Shown in pieces: positions 59,213 through 64,000 of a stretch of DNA of 64,000 bases. The notes below the pieces were generated by a model. The model did not search any database. It was not told the DNA's origin and saw only the letters and a list, made by a program, of their open reading frames with translations. The first letter of the stretch is position 1. Each line of letters opens with the position of its first letter. The position numbers and the translations under genes are program-made. Origin of the DNA: Crossaster papposus (Eukaryota; Echinodermata; Asteroidea; Velatida; Solasteridae); the NCBI GenBank assembly GCA_037893245.1, contig JBAIAA010000702.1, positions 558,001 through 622,000 on the forward strand, given 5' to 3'.

Positions 59213-59733
59213 TTTATAACACCTCACTCACAGATTCTGTGTCTTGATTGGCCGAGAGCGCGGCACGTGTCACTTGCTATTTTTACTATTTTTTACTTGC
59301 GCTATCCAAAAAGACTATACCACGCAAAAAGGACTATGCGCATAGCAACACACGAACCATGCGCATAGCAACGAAAGCGTGACTGAAACCCAGACGTGTG
59401 TTTCGGTGCATTGCGTAAACATTGCTCTATCACCTTCGCACCCGTTCATCAAGGCAACAAAGTACACGTATGATCGAGAGACGTATAATTCGGAGATTTG
59501 TTGTCATTACTATACTTTCAGGAAGCTTAAATTGTGCAGAATCTGTGAGTGAGGTGTTATAAAACAAATATTGACTGCTTTATTTCGCGGTATAGTAAAA
59601 CTAGCCTCCCTCGGTGATCCATGGAGCATTCTATTTTCCCTCGGCTTCGCCTCGGGAAAATATAATGCTCCATGGATCACCTCGGGAGGCTAGTTTTACT
59701 ATACCACTCAAAGCAGTCAATATTTGTATAATA
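59213..59733. repeat. composite TIR element plus long palindrome, copy 2
   Basis: Second copy of 10943-11481, in the same orientation, with few differences. It lacks the 29-bp insert of NLR coding sequence found in copy 1. Confidence 0.88.
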
Positions 59734-59804
59734 GAGACGCCCATTTATAATTACCCCTAACCCTCCTATGAGAGACTGAAGTCGGCGTTCGCAAGTGGGT
59801 GTAT

Positions 59805-59823
59805 TGGGGGGGGGGGGGGGGGG
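59805..59823. repeat. G homopolymer
   Basis: Run of about 18 G. Confidence 0.8.
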
Positions 59824-61348
59824 GAATACATATATACAAAAAAGCAGGCGTAGGTGGAGTACATCCGGCCAAAAAGCCGACTCCCCGTCTCCCAATTATC
59901 GAATGATTTTATTCATTACACTAAAATTGCCGCTTTATTATTTTTCTACGCTACGAGTCATCGCAATGAGGAGAGTCTTATTGTTACATAAGATTACAAA
60001 CTGGATGTTGAGGTTATATTCTTGAATCAGTAATTTGGCCCTCAATTTATTGTTGAATTTGTTCAAGTTTGGCTATGAGATAGCCCAGACATGTCTAACA
60101 TAATATCTAAAGCTGAGGGCACTAGGCGATTTCTTGTAGGGGTGTGGTCCTCAACACAAGGGTTACGATTTGGGGGACCCCCGTGGATAAAACATATAGG
60201 CCTACAAATGTATAATGTCAACAAAAACTGGCTCATCTTTGATCTATATAATCTGACACAATGATTGCAATAGTTTATTTAAGCATTATAATTAAGCAAT
60301 ATAAAAGATAATGTTCATAGATACAATATATATTTTTCAAAATAGAACGTAATATACCAAAGCTATAATCACTAATACTACGGTAAATAATTATCATGGT
60401 CCCATATCAAGTGCACAATATAATTGTACACAATATAATTTCATATAATATCTTCTTTAAAAAAAAATTTAATTCATCAAATATTGAAATGATTACACTT
60501 TATACTGAAAAACTTTTTGGGAAAACATTTTAATGACTATTAAATTTCAGCTATATATTTTCAAGATTATTTATCATACAAATTCTAATTAAACTTTGAT
60601 TCAAACATTTTTCATTGATTGTCAAAGTGGATATGAAACAAATATACAGAATTTAGACTGCAGTTTATTTATTTATTTATTTATTTCTTATTTACCCTGT
60701 GGAAACCTTTCAGTGGATCACTGTTTTTAAAAGGTGCCCAACAATTACAAACATTTGGAAATATAAAGAGTAAAAACATTAATTAAAACTAGAAATATAA
60801 ACAATAAAACATTAATTAATTACATTCTTAATTCGTATTCCCATTCCTGTTCTATAATTCCCATTCTTAAGTCCCTAATATGTCTTAAGAAAAACAAAAC
60901 TTTAAAAACTATTTCACTAAAAATATTGTTAAAACAAATTTTGCAGGCAATTTGGCACAATCTAAAAAAATATGCAGAGAGGCAATTGGTCACAATTCAA
61001 CCTTCGAGTAAACACTTGAGTACATTGGCGAAGCATGTCTAATATTAAAAACTTAAGACATTTAACGAGGAGTTCCTCGAGTTCCTGAATGAAAATGCAC
61101 TCATGTTTACGTTACGTTTCTAAATTTGGTACCCTGTGGAGACCAACAAATAATTAAAGACAAAAGAATGATATGGTCTCCACAAGAAAATTATAAAGAG
61201 TCTATTGGTTAGTGCTTAAGCACATGATCAATGGAAAGATCAATTCCTTTTCTCCACAGGAATATACATTTTTGGTTTTGTGTAGTTAAGAAAAAACGGA
61301 GGAAAAACTCATGACGGAAACTCTTTCAAAGCAAAGTTGTGATCATGA
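59824..61348. other. AT-rich, no gene seen
   Basis: No supported exon. Simple TTTA repeat at 60664-60686. Confidence 0.5.
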
Positions 61349-61354
61349 TTTATT
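61349..61354 (-). terminator. polyadenylation signal of the acyltransferase gene
   Basis: AATAAA on the minus strand about 105 nt past the stop codon. Confidence 0.55.
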
Positions 61355-61458
61355 GAGTGTTCCCCTTCAGTTTGCAGACAATTAACCCTCATTCCTAGGT
61401 ACAGGAGCTCCTCAATAAAGTACCCTCTAGAGGAAACTTTGCACCTATGCCACATACT

Positions 61459-61725
61459 TTATCGCATCACTTCCCTGGAATCAGCGACTCCCCTTTTGTA
61501 GGCATCGTCATTGTATCCGACATGATTTCCAATCCGAGACCCGGTGACCACAGTGACTGTGTCACTACTTGCCTTGTCTAGGTCGCTGCGTCCCTTCACT
61601 TCCTTAGCCCTTGGCGGGGTCGGGAGAAAGATCTTCTCCAAGTTAGCAACTGGGTACTCAATGGCTAAGGCTACCAGAATGGCCACGAAATAAGAAACGG
61701 CAACCAAACCGGCAAAGTAGAAAGC
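61459..61725 (-). CDS. NRF-6-like acyltransferase, last exon
   Basis: Last coding exon of a nose-resistant-to-fluoxetine-6-like protein, a multipass membrane protein of the acyltransferase-3 family. The acceptor CTGACAG starts a phase-0 exon: AFYFAGLVAVSYFVAILVAL is the final membrane segment, followed by the family's typical EYPVANLEKIFL turn. A hydrophilic tail ends at TAA (61459-61461). The tail (PPRAKEVKG...REVMR) is cytoplasmic or lumenal and not conserved as far as I can judge. It joins in frame to the exon ending at 62416. Confidence 0.85.
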   Translation of the reverse strand, partial: AFYFAGLVAVSYFVAILVALAIEYPVANLEKIFLPTPPRAKEVKGRSDLDKASSDTVTVVTGSRIGNHVGYNDDAYKRGVADSREVMR

Positions 61726-62094
61726 CTGTCAGGTTAAAAACAACTAGAATTTGTCACGAAATAAAATTAACCCCTTGATGACAGCATTATCACAGTGTCC
61801 CTTTCTTCACTACACCAGATTAAATACGGATGACTGCACAGAAGCCTTTGTTTAGTAGCTGCACTGCAGATTAGACTGAGTGTACAGCTGCCACACAGGC
61901 CGTGTTCTACGGCATAGCACAGATAGCCAAAGCATTTCTGACGGATTAGCGTGCCGCGGTTAAAGCCGCTCCCCGGTGTTTAATGATTAAATGAACGTAT
62001 AAGTGAAATGAAATGAAAAACACATACAAGCAACATTTGGTTGTGGTACCTGCTGCTATTCAGATTCTAGCCAGCCAGCCAGCCGAACCCGGCT

Positions 62095-62166
62095 AGCTCG
62101 GTGGTCGAGTGGTAAGACATCTGCACTGGTAAGCAAGAGGTCGTGGGTTAGAGTCCCACCCGAGTC
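62095..62166 (+). tRNA. tRNA-Thr-like sequence (GGT), degenerate
   Basis: 72 bases with a good A box (TGGTCGAGTGG), a CTGGTAA anticodon-like loop (GGT, Thr), an altered B box (GGTTAGAGTCC, consensus GGTTCGANTCC) and CCCAC/GTGGG T-stem. The acceptor stem pairs mostly (CTCGG/CCGAG). The anticodon stem does not pair well. It lies in an intron of the acyltransferase gene on the opposite strand and is followed by TTTT. A tRNA pseudogene or SINE head is likelier than a working tRNA. Confidence 0.5.
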
Positions 62167-62415
62167 TTTTGTTGTATTAATCTCTTGTACTGATCATACA
62201 GTGTTTATAAAATACGTCGGTGAAGCAATATTGAATTGACACGGAGAGTATGGAGTATGGAGTGGGTAGGTAATAAAGATTGTATTTAGAGATTCTGAGA
62301 TTTCCCCTCTGCAGGATAAAAAAGAAAGAAACTAAGATTCTCCCTCGTTTTCGAAAACTGGTACGATCCAGGAGAAAATCGCGAGACTCCAGCGATTAGG
62401 GGTAAAACAACTCAC

Positions 62416-62558
62416 CATCAGATAGACGGAGAAGTGGAACGGGGATGCAAAGTTGTTGTAAAAGACGGTCATGACGATAGGATGGAACATGTAAGCTGAG
62501 AATGTGACTCGAGACAACGGGACCCAAGCACTCCATGACAGGAAGCTATTGATCCAAC
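62416..62558 (-). CDS. NRF-6-like acyltransferase, exon
   Basis: 143-nt exon, acceptor CTCTCAG, donor GTGAGT. It encodes WINSFLSWSAWVPLSRVTFS then AYMFHPIVMTVFYNN and FASPFHFSVYLM. The FLSW...PLSR.T..AY..HPI pattern is characteristic of the last third of NRF-6-type proteins, where a conserved His follows the LSR.T segment. Phases agree with both neighbours: G/GT from the exon at 62772 gives YGGWINS, and phase 0 leads into AFYFAG. Confidence 0.9.
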
Positions 62559-62771
62559 CTGAGAGACAACAATTAGGTCAGATACTCCTTCAGATTAATG
62601 GCTCCGATTGTATTTATAGAATTCCTAAAATGCACCTGTATCTCAAGTCAGGCAGATTTGAGATTGCTGAAAAAAATGTTGAATAAAATGATAAAAGAAT
62701 TGCCTAAAATGCAATTTCTTTTTGCAAATCCTGCAAAAGATATATTGACCACACGTATACATGATACCCAC

Positions 62772-62958
62772 CTCCGTATCCATATTTACAAGCGAATACA
62801 ACCCATGCTAGAGCCAATGCCCAGACGAATCGACTGACAGAGCCATAGACGATGTTAGCTGCCTGAGACATAGGTGGCGCATGGATAGTTGGATAAAGAC
62901 CATAGAGAACACTCAGTGCCAAACCAGCTGCAGCTAACCAACCCATCAATGCAACAAC
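62772..62958 (-). CDS. NRF-6-like acyltransferase, exon
   Basis: 187-nt exon, acceptor TTTTTTCTAG, donor GTGGGT. It encodes two membrane segments: VVALMGWLAAAGLALSVLYG and, after LYPTIHAPPMSQAANIVYGS, VSRFVWALALAWVVFACKYG. The order membrane segment, short polar loop, YGS..R..WALALAW..FAC is as in NRF-6-like proteins. Confidence 0.9.
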
Positions 62959-63179
62959 CTAGAAAAAAACCAAAGAATTATATTATTATTATATTTTTTT
63001 TTTTTAGATTGACTGGATTGGAGCTTGATCCTGCTACATCCGGATCACCCGGACAATGTCAAAATAATCCAGGCGCGAACTGGGTAAAACCTCAGGATTT
63101 TTAGAATTCGTAAGGGATTCAGTATAAATCCTACAATCAGGAAAGCTTGTGAAACATCTCACCCTAACTTTGAACTTAC

Positions 63180-63318
63180 TGGCGACATTTTGACTCGGCG
63201 CTTGCCAATCCAATACATGATGTAACCGAGACCAATCCCGACTAGATACGGAGCGATGCGGCAGTAAGGCTTGCCATACACCAGGCTTGAGAAATCTTCG
63301 CCAAGCTGTTTGCTTTGC
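63180..63318 (-). CDS. NRF-6-like acyltransferase, exon
   Basis: 139-nt exon, acceptor TTTTTTTCCCAG, donor GTAAGT. The correct frame reads QSKQLGEDFSSLVYGKPYCR then IAPYLVGIGLGYIMYWIGKR. KPYCRIAPYLVGIGLGY is a strong family signature (usually KPWCRIGPYLVGMGLGY). A different frame is also open here and misleading. The exon enters with two bases from an exon outside or unrecognised in the window. Confidence 0.9.
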
Positions 63319-64000
63319 CTGGGAAAAAAACATAAATTACGTCAACATTTTTTTTAAATGAGGGTGACAACGCTTTTCTCTGTACAAACATGATAACATC
63401 TGTTAAAGTTCGTTAACTTAAAGGAAGGTAGCTGTATACATGTTATTTATCTATGTTTACAGAAGGAACTTATGAAAATGGGATTAAATAAAAATAAATA
63501 TTAAAACAAAAACCAAAAGTAGACTTCCAAAAAAGGTAAAGGCTGGTAAAAGCGGTATTAAACAGAGTGATTAATACCGACCAAACACACATTTATTCCC
63601 ATTCATAAATACCTTTTTTGGTAAAATTCAGCCAAAAAAGCCCTGAAAATCCCGAAAAATTGTCGCAAGTAAATTTCGGTGTTTCGCCATTCTGTGTGTC
63701 AAATGACATGTTTCCGCCTCTATTTCTCTACACAATACATGCAATAAAGCATACTTACTATGAACCAGACTATTACTGCCAGACTATTACTGCCATTGGC
63801 AACCTCGTTCCCAGGGTGTCGAGCTGTACGCGCTCAACACTACCCGCTCTTACTATTGGAGACGAGGTACGGTTGGAAATAGAGTGAGCCCTGGGGACGG
63901 GTATAATGCGACATCGCGTTGTTGCCAGCTGGCTTTAAACACTTCCAGCCATGTCTTTATCATCCGTTTAATACCGGCCACGTGACAGGCTCTCGACCAA
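63319..64000 (-). other. intron of the acyltransferase gene
   Basis: No exon found before the window ends. Around 63760-63990 are fragments that look like a repeat (CTCGTTCCCAGGGTGTCGAG). Confidence 0.5.

Noticed and set aside
63034-63333. 99-residue frame starting MFFSQAKQTAWRRF
   Set aside because: It overlaps the real acyltransferase exon in the wrong frame; the family signature KPYCRIAPYLVG appears only in the other frame.

Overview
The window is animal nuclear DNA: AT-rich, short exons in long introns, GT/AG splice sites, and a very high load of transposons, palindromic MITEs and minisatellites. A DEATH-NACHT-LRR immune-receptor gene, an NRF-6-like multipass acyltransferase gene, LINEs, Gypsy fossils, a Ngaro/DIRS-type fossil and many ACATGTAC-rich stretches together suggest a marine invertebrate. 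Expanded DEATH-NACHT receptors are best known from sea urchins and amphioxus, so an echinoderm or other invertebrate deuterostome is my best guess, but the species cannot be fixed from this sequence.

Only two host genes are well supported, both on the minus strand. (1) An NLR gene. Its last coding exon (8568-10825) carries NACHT, winged-helix and short LRR parts, and a separate exon (13868-14131) encodes a DEATH domain. Further upstream lie repeated pairs of tiny linker exons (36 nt and 48 nt) near 16.7-17.0, 23.6-23.9, 36.3-36.6 and 40.8-41.0 kb. All complete exons keep phase 1 at both ends, so pairs can be added or skipped without changing frame. (2) The last four coding exons of a nose-resistant-to-fluoxetine-6-like membrane acyltransferase (61459-63318); its 5' part lies beyond the window.

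Layout: 1-8.5 kb is repeat-rich and near gene-free (MITE, LINE tail, Ngaro-like fossil, one possible small exon). 8.5-17 kb is the 3' half of the NLR gene with MITEs and a degenerate ~130-bp tandem repeat in its introns. 17-22.7 kb is a broken Gypsy element. 21.5-38.7 kb is a tandem array of about 2.45-kb units, each joining a Gypsy piece to a piece of the NLR gene that carries the micro-exon pair. The second unit is split by a ~10.2-kb insertion (25861-36099) with its own terminal inverted repeats, full of 25-bp and 30-bp minisatellites. 39-50 kb holds TIR elements, one carrying a RecQ-like helicase fragment between long inverted arms. 50.3-54.3 kb is a nested hAT-like element containing inverted arrays of AAGATGGCGGC motifs and a second Gypsy fossil. 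55.1-57.1 kb is a fairly young LINE. 57-61 kb has palindromic repeats and AT-rich DNA. 61.4-64 kb is the acyltransferase gene.

The most notable structure is the multiplication of phase-1 micro-exon pairs of the NLR gene by duplications whose junctions lie in a retroelement fossil, with the copy nearest the DEATH exon broken and the duplicated copies intact.
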